Below, piece by piece: positions 9,710 through 20,400 of a stretch of 64,000 nucleotides of DNA. Within the stretch, counting starts at the first letter, position 1; the number at the start of each line of letters is the position of its first letter. Both the position numbers and the translations under genes were made by a program. This DNA comes from Niabella beijingensis (GTDB lineage: Bacteria; Bacteroidota; Bacteroidia; Chitinophagales; Chitinophagaceae). The notes under the pieces were generated by a model that did no database searches, was not told where the DNA came from, and worked only from the letters and a program-made list of their open reading frames with translations. The DNA is taken from contig NZ_JAIQDI010000001.1 of assembly GCF_020034665.1 (NCBI RefSeq), positions 1,116,001 through 1,180,000 of the forward strand. Direction: 5' to 3'.

Positions 9710-11701
9710 CTATTTCAGGTATCCGTAATACTCATCATCTGTGGCGCAATCCCACCAAACCGGCATGCTCCATATATTGGGATCTGCGGCATGACGGTTC
9801 ATAGCAAGTGCATTTGCCGAGTTGTAGTTGAGCTCAAGGGTTCCCGGCAACATCCACCGGCGCTGCCAGTACCGGGGATCTGTTTTGGAACCACCGGTGT
9901 ATAAAGCAGTACCCGCAAATAAAGGGCCTCTGTCGTACCCGGGATACACCACACCAAAGCCGCCTACATTTCCTGTGCTGAAATTGAACCGGCGCATATC
10001 ATTCCAGTTCTCCACACTGCAACCCATAGCAATATATTTTTGCAACATAATATCCGCCATTGTCAAGGTCCCTGCACTCTGGCTAACGGCAGCACTCTGA
10101 AGATACGCATCAATCGCATTTTGATCCATCGGCCACATATCGGGATTATTATCATATCCGCCGGCCTTCCATTCAGTCAGCTTGGCCTGCATCATATTCA
10201 GATGTGCCCGGATCCCTTCTTTATAGGCGATCTGCGCATTGGCCTGATCCCCTTTCCACATATAAGTTTCAGCTTTAATAAAGCACATCTCATGATAGGT
10301 CAATATCTCCTGATCAGAAACAGGGCGGATCTGGAACGACCCTGTAGAGCCCACCACACCCGCAGCATTGGCATCTGCCGACGGGTACCAGTTAAGGTCC
10401 TTTTCGCTTAACCCTCCCGTTGCGATGGAAAAACTGCGCAGGTTTACATAATCGGTATCTCCTGCATACAGGTAGTTCGTGCTATTGATATAGATGGAGC
10501 CGGCAGGATAAGTAACGGTCACATCATTTCCATTAACGGTATACGCACGCCCCGCCTGCACCTGGGCAGCGATAAAATCGGCACGTTCTGACGCTTTTTC
10601 GATGGCATATTTTATATCGGTTGTATCGGTAGCATAGCTTACTGTTACAATCGAGGCAGGACCTCCTTTTTTTAACCGGTCAGACGGTCCATAAGAGTCG
10701 ACGCCTATAGAGCGGTTCCAGGTATAAGACGTCGCTTTACCATTTTTATCCAGTTTTACATTTGCCATGGAAGCCGGAACGATTTTGGTCATCCGCGGAT
10801 CTGTGATCCCCTCGTTGCGCATATTGGTAAGCAGGTTGTAATAGTAGTGTGTGATCCGTTGATTACTGCCGTATCCCGCATAATCCCAGTTACCGTTTGT
10901 TACAACAGGATCCCCTAACAGGTAATCGAGCTCCGTGCTGTTATTGTAACACGGTTGTACTATATTGTCTGCATTCGACTGAGGCCCTTTAGACAAACAA
11001 TATAAAATAGAATCCGGATTGAAGAGGTTCGCTTTCTTCGAGAGCTTCAGCATATAGCGGGCCTTTAATCCATAGCACAGCTTTATCCACTTACCGGCAT
11101 CGCCGCCGTTCCACATATCGCCCGAAGAAAAGGAAGGAGCTCCCGCCTCCTGTGCCCGGCTGAACAGGCTGATCGCTTCATTCAACTTGGTCATACAGCC
11201 ATTGTAAATCGTTTTGCCGTCATCATAGGCCGGACTTGGAACCGCCACCCCGGATATTGCATGGGTTTGTGTATAAGGCATTTCGCCATAAACATCCAGC
11301 ATCTGCATAAAACCCAACGCCGAAAAAACATTGGCCGCAGCCATATAATGATAAGCTCCTTTTTTCTCGGCAGCAATATACATATCGTGTATATTGGAAG
11401 ACACTTCCACAAACCAGGTCTGGTAGGGTGTTACATTACCTGACGATGCGGTCCAGGTAGTACTTAAGGTATTGGCCGATGCAGTGGTGCTGTAATAAAC
11501 GCCAGCCTGACAAGCCGTGCGGAAATTGGTCACTCCTGCCGTATAAGTATAAAAATGCTGGATCCAGGGCAGCCGGTTCTGAACAGAGATGTTGGCACTG
11601 TTCGGATTGTCCGGATCTGTATTTACATCCAGCCATTTTTTACAGGAAGTGGAACCTGCTATGAGTATGCAGCCTAATATGATATATTTTAAATTTTTCA
11701 T
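9710..11701 (-). CDS. SusD/RagB-family outer-membrane lipoprotein
   Basis: A 663-residue SusD-like lipoprotein, longer than the usual 500-600. The signal peptide ends in a lipobox-like AGSTSC (Cys20), followed by KKWLDVNTDPDNPN. The C-terminal part has LQKYIAMGCSVENWNDMRRF, the usual helix preceding the barrel-contacting region. It is 20 bp downstream of its susC partner. The KKWLDVN start resembles the first pair more than the third, suggesting pairs one and two are closer paralogues. Substrate unknown. Confidence 0.93.
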   Translation of the reverse strand: MKNLKYIILGCILIAGSTSCKKWLDVNTDPDNPNSANISVQNRLPWIQHFYTYTAGVTNFRTACQAGVYYSTTASANTLSTTWTASSGNVTPYQTWFVEVSSNIHDMYIAAEKKGAYHYMAAANVFSALGFMQMLDVYGEMPYTQTHAISGVAVPSPAYDDGKTIYNGCMTKLNEAISLFSRAQEAGAPSFSSGDMWNGGDAGKWIKLCYGLKARYMLKLSKKANLFNPDSILYCLSKGPQSNADNIVQPCYNNSTELDYLLGDPVVTNGNWDYAGYGSNQRITHYYYNLLTNMRNEGITDPRMTKIVPASMANVKLDKNGKATSYTWNRSIGVDSYGPSDRLKKGGPASIVTVSYATDTTDIKYAIEKASERADFIAAQVQAGRAYTVNGNDVTVTYPAGSIYINSTNYLYAGDTDYVNLRSFSIATGGLSEKDLNWYPSADANAAGVVGSTGSFQIRPVSDQEILTYHEMCFIKAETYMWKGDQANAQIAYKEGIRAHLNMMQAKLTEWKAGGYDNNPDMWPMDQNAIDAYLQSAAVSQSAGTLTMADIMLQKYIAMGCSVENWNDMRRFNFSTGNVGGFGVVYPGYDRGPLFAGTALYTGGSKTDPRYWQRRWMLPGTLELNYNSANALAMNRHAADPNIWSMPVWWDCATDDEYYGYLK

Positions 11702-11721
11702 GATCCGTTGTTTTCATTTAA

Positions 11722-14700
11722 TTAAAACGTAAGATTTATCCCGAATGTAAAACCTGCCACTGCCGGCACGCCCAGGTAATCGATACCGGTAGAGCCCGAA
11801 CCGCCGGTTCCGCCCGCAGCACTCACCTCAGGATCCATTCCCTTGTAATTTGTCCATGTCAGCAGGTTCGTACCCACTGCTGTTGCCGATATGCCCTTGA
11901 TTACTTTCTGACTTTTCAGCATACGGGTGAAGTCATACGTCAATGACAGGGAACGCAGCTTCAGCCAGTTTACGGAGGTAATAAAATTTAAGGAGTTGGC
12001 CGCGTAATTGGCCCAATATTGCTGGATCATCGATCGGCCGTCAACTTCTGTTCCGTTGATCATATAGGTTTCATCGGCATTATAGGTTTGTGTAAAGTCG
12101 GCTCCGGTCTGGCTGTTGACCCCGGTTACGGTCACCGACTGCCGGTCATTCTGCAATGTTCTTTTGCTCAGACCGTTTACAACCATTGCATATTCTGTAC
12201 CGTTATATACATCTCCGCCCCTCCGGATGTCGAGTAGGAAGGATAAGGAAAGATCCTTGTACCGGAACGTATTGTTAAACCCACCGATGAACTGTGGTTC
12301 ACGGTTTCCTACGATCGCTGCGTTGGTCCCTGTAAAAAATTTATACAGACCGGTGGTCGGATCTACCTGGTAGCGGCCGTTCTCTATCTCATTTCCATTT
12401 GCATCTGCCTCACGCAGGTAACGGGATCCCGTCATCCCGAGGAAGTAGCCACCATTGGGAATGGACGCCGCCTTTACGGTTCCGAACTGGGCGTCTGTTG
12501 GATAAAAATAGGCTACGCCCGGAAGAAAATCTCCCAGCCGCCCTTTGTTATAGGAGAAGTTCAGCACTACATCCCATCCAAAATCTGTTTGTACCACCGG
12601 CTTACCGGTAAGCGCTATTTCCATACCCCTATTAATTACGGAGCCGGAATTGATCGAAACAAGAATATAGCCCCCGGCATTGGACAAACGCGGCTGGGCG
12701 ATCTGGTTATTTGTCTCGCTGTGGTAATAGGTATAATCCAGACCGATGCGGCCCTTCAGGAACCGGAACTCACCTCCTACTTCCCAGGATCGCTGGATCT
12801 CTGGTTTCAGCAGATCATTCCCCCGGGTATACTGGTTACCGATCCCTGTAAAAGGGCCAATACTGATGGGCGGATTTACGTAAGTGAGGGTCGCATAGGG
12901 ATTTGCATCCTTACCCACCTGTGCCCAGCTTGCACGGATCTTACCAAAAGAAAGTATATCGGTCCTGGTCATTAGTTCTGAAAAGACAAACGATCCGCTT
13001 ACAGAAGGATAAAAATAGGAATTGGTCGGCGCCGGGAGTAAGGTGGAGGTCCAGTCGTTGCGGCCCGTTAACGTTAGAAAAGCAATGTTCTTATAAGAAG
13101 CTCCAAACTCTCCGTACGCCCCTACCAGGCGTTTTCTGACTGTCGCATCTTTGAACCGCTGATTTTCCGGCGCAATGGTGCTGAAGCTCTGTGTCACATC
13201 ACTGGTAAAATTGTAGCCCCAGTGATTTTGATTAATGATCTTTGTGTCTTCCGAAGTAGTACCCACCATCAGCCGCGTATCAAAATCGCCAAAGGTTTTA
13301 TGAAAGTTGCTCATTACAGTTGTAGTGGTGTACGAATAGTCATTCAGATTTTTACTTAGCCGTCCGTTCTGGTATAAAGGGATCACGGCGGAGCCCGGAG
13401 CAATATAAGTATAGTCATTCGTAGAGTACTGATCGTATCCCAGACGTGCGATCACATCCCACCAGTCTGCTATTTTATAGTTACCGCTGATACCACCGGT
13501 AAACCGCCTGGTCTGGGAAGTTAAATTATCCATATTGATGATCCAGTAAGGGTTGTCTGTATCATTTTCCAGTTCACGTGTTCCCGCAAAAGGACGGTAT
13601 TGGGTACCATCCTGATTGATATAACGTTTCATATCGAATACCTGCGGCCAGCTGTATACTGCGCCCATCGCTCCGTTCCCTCCGCCATTGTAAAGGCCTG
13701 CAGTGGTCAGCGTTCTGTCGGTATTGGCAATGGAATACGCCGCATTGGCGTTCAGGGTCAAGTGCCCATACTTCTGCTCCCCGTTAAAACGGAACGTTGT
13801 TTTCCGGTAACCGGTGTTGGGCACAATACCCGTCTGGTTAAAATTGGATCCCGATAAATAAAAAGAGCTGTTCTTCGTCCCTCCGGAAACGTTGACATTA
13901 TTGTCGTATATAATGCCGTTTTGAAAAAAGTTGCCGATGTTGTCGTATAGCGTACTGTCTGCCGGGATCTCTTCTCCCCAGGAATCATAAGTAATTTCAT
14001 TCAAAACTCCGTTCTTGGCATAAGAACCGATACCGAACCGGGTTTGCGCCTGCGGCAGTTTGTTGGCCCAGGAGGTGCTTATTTTGCTATTCACATTTAC
14101 TGTTACCGAGCCCGCGGCTCCTTTTTTTGTTGTAATGATCACAACACCATCCGCTGCGCGGGATCCGTACAATGCCGCTGCTGCAGCGCCTTTCAGTACC
14201 GACAGGGTCTCAACATCCTCCGGGTTGATATCCATGATGCGGTTTGAATACGTGGTATTGCTGCGGGATGAGCCATCCGTTGCCGTGTTACCGGTAACGG
14301 TAGTGGAGTTATCATAGATAACACCATCAATAACAAATAAGGGCTGGTTTTGCCGGCCATCTGATGTGGAGTTTCCTCCACGGATGGTGATCGACGCACC
14401 GGCACCTGCGGAACCGCTGAACTGTGTAATGTTTACCCCCGGTACTTTGCCTGCCAGCGAGTTGACGATGTTCGTATTCTTATTCTTCATCAGTTCCTGC
14501 GCACTCAGGTCGGAAACCGAGTACCCCAGCGCCTTTCGCTCTCTTTTTATGCCCATCGCCGTAACAACTACATCTTCCATTTGTATGGATGTACCCGGCA
14601 TTAATGTTACCGCCATACCCTGGGAAGGTTTCACAATTTTTGTCTGGTAACCTACATAGCTTATTTCAAGCATCCTGCCATCCGGAACAGAAATTGTGAA

Positions 14701-14883
14701 CCGGCCTTCGGCATCAGTGACTACCGCATTGTTGGTTTCCTGTACGGATACAGTTACACCGGACAGCGGCGCGCCGTCATCGGTGGTTACAGTACCTGAG
14801 ATTCGGGAGGTTTGCGCTAATAGCCATGCCGGGGATACCCCCAACAGCAGAAGTGTCAAACCCAAAAGCACTAAACGTTTCAT
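11722..14883 (-). CDS. SusC/RagA-family TonB-linked outer-membrane transporter
   Basis: A 1053-residue TonB-dependent transporter. It has a signal peptide (to about residue 24, WLLAQ), a regulatory-like beta domain (SGTVTTDDGAPLSGVTVSV to YVGYQT), the stretch VVTAMGIKRERKALGYSV typical of one SusC subgroup, a plug (LAGKVPGVNITQFSGSAG, AAAALYGSRAADGVV) and a barrel ending in FTFGINLTF. It pairs with the susD gene at 9710. The upstream intergenic region is unusually long; if the promoter at 15429 is right, the leader is about 540 nt. Confidence 0.95.
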   Translation of the reverse strand: MKRLVLLGLTLLLLGVSPAWLLAQTSRISGTVTTDDGAPLSGVTVSVQETNNAVVTDAEGRFTISVPDGRMLEISYVGYQTKIVKPSQGMAVTLMPGTSIQMEDVVVTAMGIKRERKALGYSVSDLSAQELMKNKNTNIVNSLAGKVPGVNITQFSGSAGAGASITIRGGNSTSDGRQNQPLFVIDGVIYDNSTTVTGNTATDGSSRSNTTYSNRIMDINPEDVETLSVLKGAAAAALYGSRAADGVVIITTKKGAAGSVTVNVNSKISTSWANKLPQAQTRFGIGSYAKNGVLNEITYDSWGEEIPADSTLYDNIGNFFQNGIIYDNNVNVSGGTKNSSFYLSGSNFNQTGIVPNTGYRKTTFRFNGEQKYGHLTLNANAAYSIANTDRTLTTAGLYNGGGNGAMGAVYSWPQVFDMKRYINQDGTQYRPFAGTRELENDTDNPYWIINMDNLTSQTRRFTGGISGNYKIADWWDVIARLGYDQYSTNDYTYIAPGSAVIPLYQNGRLSKNLNDYSYTTTTVMSNFHKTFGDFDTRLMVGTTSEDTKIINQNHWGYNFTSDVTQSFSTIAPENQRFKDATVRKRLVGAYGEFGASYKNIAFLTLTGRNDWTSTLLPAPTNSYFYPSVSGSFVFSELMTRTDILSFGKIRASWAQVGKDANPYATLTYVNPPISIGPFTGIGNQYTRGNDLLKPEIQRSWEVGGEFRFLKGRIGLDYTYYHSETNNQIAQPRLSNAGGYILVSINSGSVINRGMEIALTGKPVVQTDFGWDVVLNFSYNKGRLGDFLPGVAYFYPTDAQFGTVKAASIPNGGYFLGMTGSRYLREADANGNEIENGRYQVDPTTGLYKFFTGTNAAIVGNREPQFIGGFNNTFRYKDLSLSFLLDIRRGGDVYNGTEYAMVVNGLSKRTLQNDRQSVTVTGVNSQTGADFTQTYNADETYMINGTEVDGRSMIQQYWANYAANSLNFITSVNWLKLRSLSLTYDFTRMLKSQKVIKGISATAVGTNLLTWTNYKGMDPEVSAAGGTGGSGSTGIDYLGVPAVAGFTFGINLTF

Positions 14884-15596
14884 CAGTTTTTAGATTTTAT
14901 TGAATGATTCTTAAAAAACTCCTTTAAAAATGATTGGTGTATAATGAAGCAACGGGGACCTGCCGCATTAAATCGGGAAAGATCCCATACCCCGTCATGA
15001 TCGCTGCACCGGCAGTTCACGACAGTAAAGCCTGGTTCCGACACTTTCGTTCTGCCGGTTGCTTTTTCTGTGATGGTTTTTATTTGCCCGGCCTCCGGGC
15101 AAGGAAGTAAAAAAGAAAAGTTTGAACAGCGCCATTCCTGGTAAAGCGCATCTTCCCATAATGATCCTTCTATTTATTTTTTATTCAGCAAATACAACTC
15201 TCTGTTCTTATATAATACAATCGTCCTGTTGCACCGCCAATTAAATGCCCATCTGCGGTGGGTTTGCAGGTTTTTGATTCCCTTTGCAGCTCTCAAACAA
15301 ATTATGCTCTATCTAATGGGTACCCAGGCAAAACACTTCTCTGCATTTCTCACAACAAAGCCTCAATCCGTAACAGTGAATCAAAAATGAACCAATCAGA
15401 TCGTCAATCTTCTTCTGAATGTCTGTGTTAAAGATATGTAAAATTCCCTCAAAAACAAGCAATTTCTCTAAAAAACCTGCAAATTATTGCACTATTTCGA
15501 GGCGGCCATTAATTAACGTAAAGAAGAAGCCGCCACAAGGACAGCTTCAGAAAACTTATTGTTGAGATCGGAAATGCAACACAGGAGCTGTCGAAC
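14884..15596 (-). other. Long intergenic region and leader before the second susC
   Basis: This 713-bp stretch separates susD3 (ending 15597) from susC2 (starting 14883). It holds the promoter element at 15429-15481 and a probable leader of about 540 nt. Within the leader, 15084-15102 forms a perfect 8-bp hairpin (TTGCCCGG, 3-base loop, CCGGGCAA). Near 15501-15534, GGCGGC and GCCGCC form a weak stem after susD3, without a T-run. No convincing ORF is present on either strand. Confidence 0.5.
15429..15481 (-). promoter_or_regulatory. Promoter/operator of the second SusCD operon
   Basis: On the minus strand TGCA-N16-TGC (15481 down to 15459) is followed 22 bp later by TATCTTTA (15436-15429) and AACAC. 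A CTTG lies 19 bp before the -7 box and could serve as the -33 element. A further GCA occurs at 15489, half a spacing away. The layout matches the elements at 9410-9463 and 21666-21718. Confidence 0.55.
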
Positions 15597-17426
15597 TCAC
15601 CAGCCATTAGTTTGAGTGAGCTTATATCCTCTTGACTCATATTCCTGGATCTGCGAGGTACCAACAGGTGACGTATATACCCTGTCTGTAAAAGCATTTC
15701 TGTTGGATGCATTTTCTACCATCCAGTACCCTACCATATTCGCCGCATTGGTACCATCGTAGGTAATTACAGTACCATCGGCTTTTTTTACCCGGGCTTT
15801 ACCAATAGTCGTTGTGCTCAAAGCAGAAGGAATTTCTACCGGTACATTCACCCATGGTCCAAGGAAATAGTCAGGATTGGTAAAATTCATGTATTGAATT
15901 TTTTTCCATCTTTTCAGGTCCATTAATCTGGAAAACTCAAATACAAATTCCATTCTTCTTTCACGTCGTATTTCCCAAAGTAGAGGGGATACATCGCCAT
16001 CCCGCGCAGGATCATTTGGAAGAGAAGCCAGCGATAAATGGGCCGTTTTTTTAATACCCTTGGCAATAGCCGCCCCATCCAGCGGGCGGTCCCGTATCGC
16101 ATTGATAGATTTATCAATATCATTTTGCGTTACTGCAGAGCCGCCAAAATGTTCCGCCAACTCGGCCTTTGCTTCTATCCAATTCAGCACTACCTCGGCT
16201 AAACGTATTACAGGAGCATCACTGGTATTGGTATTACTGCCCCATGCCGGCGGATAAGGCTTACCAATATAAGTGAGTGCTTCACGGGAAGCAAACTTGA
16301 AACCATACAAAAGTGTAGCGGAACTGCCCAACGGCTTGTCAAAAAATGACGCCTCAAAACGTGGATCACGGGTTTTTATGAGATCGGCAATGGCAAAGCT
16401 GCCTGTATGGGGTAGAGATGATGAGGCAGAATCCTGCCAAACCCTGCCATCATTTAAAATAAATGATTTCATAAGAACAAGATTGGCATCCACACCCACC
16501 ACTTCCGTTCCGTTTTGATAAGAACCTATGGCATGCGTGATACTTTGACCCGCGTCATAGGATCTGTAAAGTATGACTTCGGGATTTCCGGAAAGATTAT
16601 CTGATGAAAACAGCGCTTTAAAATCACTTCCAAACTGATACTTATTGCTGGTCATTACTATATCCGCAGCTTCTGCGGCAAATTCCAGGTATTTTTTTGC
16701 GCGAGCCTCATCGATTCCGTGGTAATGTTCAAACGTGCCTTCGAAAAGCATCAATCGGGAAATAAATGCGGCTGCGATATATTTATTCACGAGCTGTGCT
16801 CCGTCATTTTCGCGCATATTAGCCAACGCATATTTAAAATCATCATACACCTTATCCATCACCAAGCCACGGTTTTCTCTATCCTTGTACAAGGCATTCA
16901 AATCACTTTGCTCAATCACTCTGTCATAATAAGGTATATTACCAAACACACTCACCAAACGACTATACTCAAACCCACGAAAGAATCTGCCTACAGCAGC
17001 CCAGTGTTTGTACGCTTCATCAGGAATTTTTGCTTTAAGAACATTCTCCAGCCGATCAAGCAGCACGTTTGATTTTCGTACCCACGCAAAATCCCATGTT
17101 GGTCCTCCATAATTCTGCAGCCATTCTGCACTTTCTGAATAAGAACCTCTTGAGTTGGGAATCGTGCTCTCAAAATTTGTCTGTACATTTTTCTTTGTCA
17201 GATCATCGTTGAATGTATATCCCCTTACCGGTGCATAGTCTACAGTAAAAGAACTATTGTATCCGTTAAAATAATTAGGGTAATAAGTATTTACATACAT
17301 ACGTACATCGTCTTCGTTACGCCAGTACTTGTCATCCATATAGTTAGTAAGAGGCGGTCTATCAAGCACGTTTTTATTACAAGCCATGAAAACGAGACAG
17401 ATGGTGATACCATAGAAGTATTTCAT
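15597..17426 (-). CDS. SusD/RagB-family outer-membrane lipoprotein
   Basis: A 609-residue SusD-like lipoprotein. The signal peptide ends in CLVFMAC (Cys16), followed by NKNVLDRPPLTNYMDDKYWRN, the alternative SusD start (LDxPP) unlike the KKWLDVN of the other two pairs. The C-terminal region contains REERMEF-like LWEIRRERRMEFVFEFSRL, a strong SusD signature. It lies 11 bp downstream of its susC partner and ends the deoR-susC-susD transcription unit. The substrate is unknown. The sequence type suggests this pair was acquired separately from the other two. Confidence 0.94.
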   Translation of the reverse strand: MKYFYGITICLVFMACNKNVLDRPPLTNYMDDKYWRNEDDVRMYVNTYYPNYFNGYNSSFTVDYAPVRGYTFNDDLTKKNVQTNFESTIPNSRGSYSESAEWLQNYGGPTWDFAWVRKSNVLLDRLENVLKAKIPDEAYKHWAAVGRFFRGFEYSRLVSVFGNIPYYDRVIEQSDLNALYKDRENRGLVMDKVYDDFKYALANMRENDGAQLVNKYIAAAFISRLMLFEGTFEHYHGIDEARAKKYLEFAAEAADIVMTSNKYQFGSDFKALFSSDNLSGNPEVILYRSYDAGQSITHAIGSYQNGTEVVGVDANLVLMKSFILNDGRVWQDSASSSLPHTGSFAIADLIKTRDPRFEASFFDKPLGSSATLLYGFKFASREALTYIGKPYPPAWGSNTNTSDAPVIRLAEVVLNWIEAKAELAEHFGGSAVTQNDIDKSINAIRDRPLDGAAIAKGIKKTAHLSLASLPNDPARDGDVSPLLWEIRRERRMEFVFEFSRLMDLKRWKKIQYMNFTNPDYFLGPWVNVPVEIPSALSTTTIGKARVKKADGTVITYDGTNAANMVGYWMVENASNRNAFTDRVYTSPVGTSQIQEYESRGYKLTQTNGW

Positions 17427-17437
17427 AATTGCTGTTT

Positions 17438-20400
17438 TTAAAAAATCAATTGAAGACCAAATGAAAAGGATTTAAATGCAGGAATACCGGTTCCGGTGCG
17501 GCCTGAGTTATAATTGCTCGTATTCCACATAGAATAACCGCTAATGCTTTCAGGGTCTATCGGGAGATCGCCCAGGTGATCCCAGGTAAAGAAATTCTCT
17601 AATGCGCCATACACTCTTAACGAGTTGACCCAAATTTTCTTCGTTAAACTTTCCGGCAGCGTATAACCCAATGTAAGATTTTTCAGCCTGGTGTATGCCA
17701 TATTCAGCAGGTACCTGTCCTGTACCTGCATATTATTTGAATTATTAGCACCGGCATTATTATAAGCAGCCGGATAAAAAGCGCCCGTATTATCAGGCCG
17801 CCAGTAATTACTTGCAATAGCTTCAGGCATTGCACCATCACTCGCATTAAAACCAGGAGTGGTTAAAAAGCCTACCCCCCATATCTCGCGCTTACCAACA
17901 CCCTGGAAGAATGCACTGATATCAACGCCTTTGTAATCCAATCCCACCCATGCACCCCATTCATAACGCGGGGTTGAATTCCCTATCACTTGAAGGTCAC
18001 CATGATCGCTCAGCGATCCTTTACCATCATTTATTTCACCATCTCCATTAATATCCTTGAATTTCACATCACCCGGGCCGAAAAAGAAATTATCAGAGTT
18101 TTGTAAGTAAGGTTGATATACGGGCTTTTCTCCGTTCGGGCCTGCTTTTAGTTTATATGCTTTTCTGCCGGCATATAATGGGCTTTCATCCGCGGTAAGA
18201 GTTATCAGGATAGGTTTGCCATTACCATCCAGTTCAAAATCAGCGTATTGATATAACCTGTCTGTACGATATCCCCATATTTCTCCGATATCTTTTCCAT
18301 CATAATTTCCGTTGACCTGCTTACCGGTACCTATCTTAGTTAAAATAGTTCTTGCATCTGAAATATTTCCTCTCAGGTTAATGCCAAGCCCGTTTTCAAA
18401 CCTGTGATTAAAATCTACTGTTAACTCCCAGCCCTTTGTGCTTAATGAGCCATAATTACCTAAGGGCGGAGTAGCGCCAAAAGTGAAGGGGATGCCTTCA
18501 AGAGGGACGATCATATCATCGGTATTTCTTTTAAACAGATCAAAGGATACATTGATCTTATTTTCGAAGAAACCCATATCGAAACCAATATTTGAACTTA
18601 CAATATTCTGCCAGTAGATATTGGGATCGATGGCCAAAGGTGACCCAACATATGGCACTCTGGCTCCAACTGCGTTGATCCAGGTTGATTTGCCGCTGGG
18701 CATAATGGGAAGGTATAAATTATTAGGTACTGTTTGATCACCGATAGACCCCCATGAACCCCGGATCTTTAAGAAACTTAGTACGGGTTTTGCCCAATTC
18801 ATAAATGTTTCTTCTGTGGCTACCCAGCCTGCGGAAAATGATGGATACCATCTCCACCATAAATCAGACGGAAATTTAGAAGATCCGTCATAACGCAGGT
18901 TGCCTTCCAACAGGTACTTATTCCTAAATGCATAGTTAATGCGGCCAAAATAGCCTAGTTGAGCCTCCCAGGTTTTGTCGCCGGCCACCGTTTCTGTACC
19001 CGTACCAAAGGGGAATTGGGGGTTCTCTATATTAGATAAGTTGTTTATTTGTGAAGACTGCCATTCTGTTGTACCGGCCACCCGGTTAACACCTAGTAAA
19101 AATTTAAAATTATGATCGTCTTCTATTTTCCAATTATAGGTCGTATAGGCGTTAATAGTGCTGCTGTAAAAATTTGTGACGGTGCGCGCAAAATGATCAG
19201 GATTTGAACCGGGAGCTGTATACGTTTCTGAAGAAAGATCAAAAGCCTTTATGGCTCCGGGATCAGTGGCAGCAACAATCTGTCCTTCGCTGTTTACATA
19301 CACAGGATTTCCATCGGCATCGAGTCGTTCTTTCGGCGCCACCCAGGAGTTTCGTGCTGTAAACCTGGTACCAGGCCTGCTCCATATTTCATCCTGATCG
19401 GTATAGGTATAGTCAAAATCAAACCTCCAGTTCTTCATAATGTGAACAGTAGCTCCCAGGTTCAAATTCATATACTTTGTCTTTATACTAGCTGTGTTGG
19501 CTGCAGCTATCTCACTTTCGGGGCTGCGTATGGGATCACCATTTTCATCTTTGCCAAGCGGGTACAAAGAACTCCACCGGTACAGGTAAAGCCAGGGGTC
19601 TGCAGTAGTAGAGTTGGTCGCGTAAGCATACTGCTTATTCCTTGCAGAGTAAATAGCACCGGCGCGAACAGTCAGGTATTTATTTATCTCGCTCGATACT
19701 CGCAGAGACGCGTTATCCCGCCTGAAATTATCCAATTTAGCGGGCTTCAGCATGCCACTTTGATCTAATGTTCCAAGACCAATATTGTATGAGGTCTTTC
19801 CTGTTCGGGCACCAATGGATAAATTATGCTGTGCCGTGGGCGCCCATTCCCTTACCATATAATCATAAGGATCATAAGTTCTTACTCCCATTTTTTGATT
19901 ACTAGCTCCCTGCACATACCAGTCCCGGCCAAACACGGTCGGATCATCCGGTCCGATACTGCCGCCATATTTGTTCTTCCATTCCACGGCCTTTTCGTAA
20001 CTGGCCCTGTCTACATAATAAAAAGCACCTACAGGGGTAAAAGTCCCAATTCGCTCTGCGGCATCCACGGTATATCTCAGACCGTTCACATCGGCCATCT
20101 TCAGATCTTTCCATACATTCTGCCAGCTAAAGTTGTTGGTATAGTAAACAATAGGTTTCCCGGTGCCTGATCCTTTCTTTGTAGTAATAAGTATCACACC
20201 AAAAGCAGCTTTCGCACCATAAATAGATGCTGAAGCTGCATCTTTCAGCACAGTGATGGATTCAATATCTGTTGGATTCACTACCTGAATGCTGGGTATC
20301 TCCACATTATCCAAGAGGATCAGCGGCGCGCTGCCTCCATTTAATGAACCTACCTGCCCTCTTATTTTAATCAGTGGATCTGAACCCACCTCACCACTGG

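Noticed and set aside
15501..15534. GGCGGC/GCCGCC inverted repeat as terminator of the third SusCD operon
   Set aside because: Only 6 bp with a 22-base loop and no T-run; kept as a note in the intergenic entry.
9237..15596. CRISPR array or insertion-sequence ends in the SusCD spacers
   Set aside because: No regularly spaced repeats, transposase or terminal inverted repeats with target duplication were seen.
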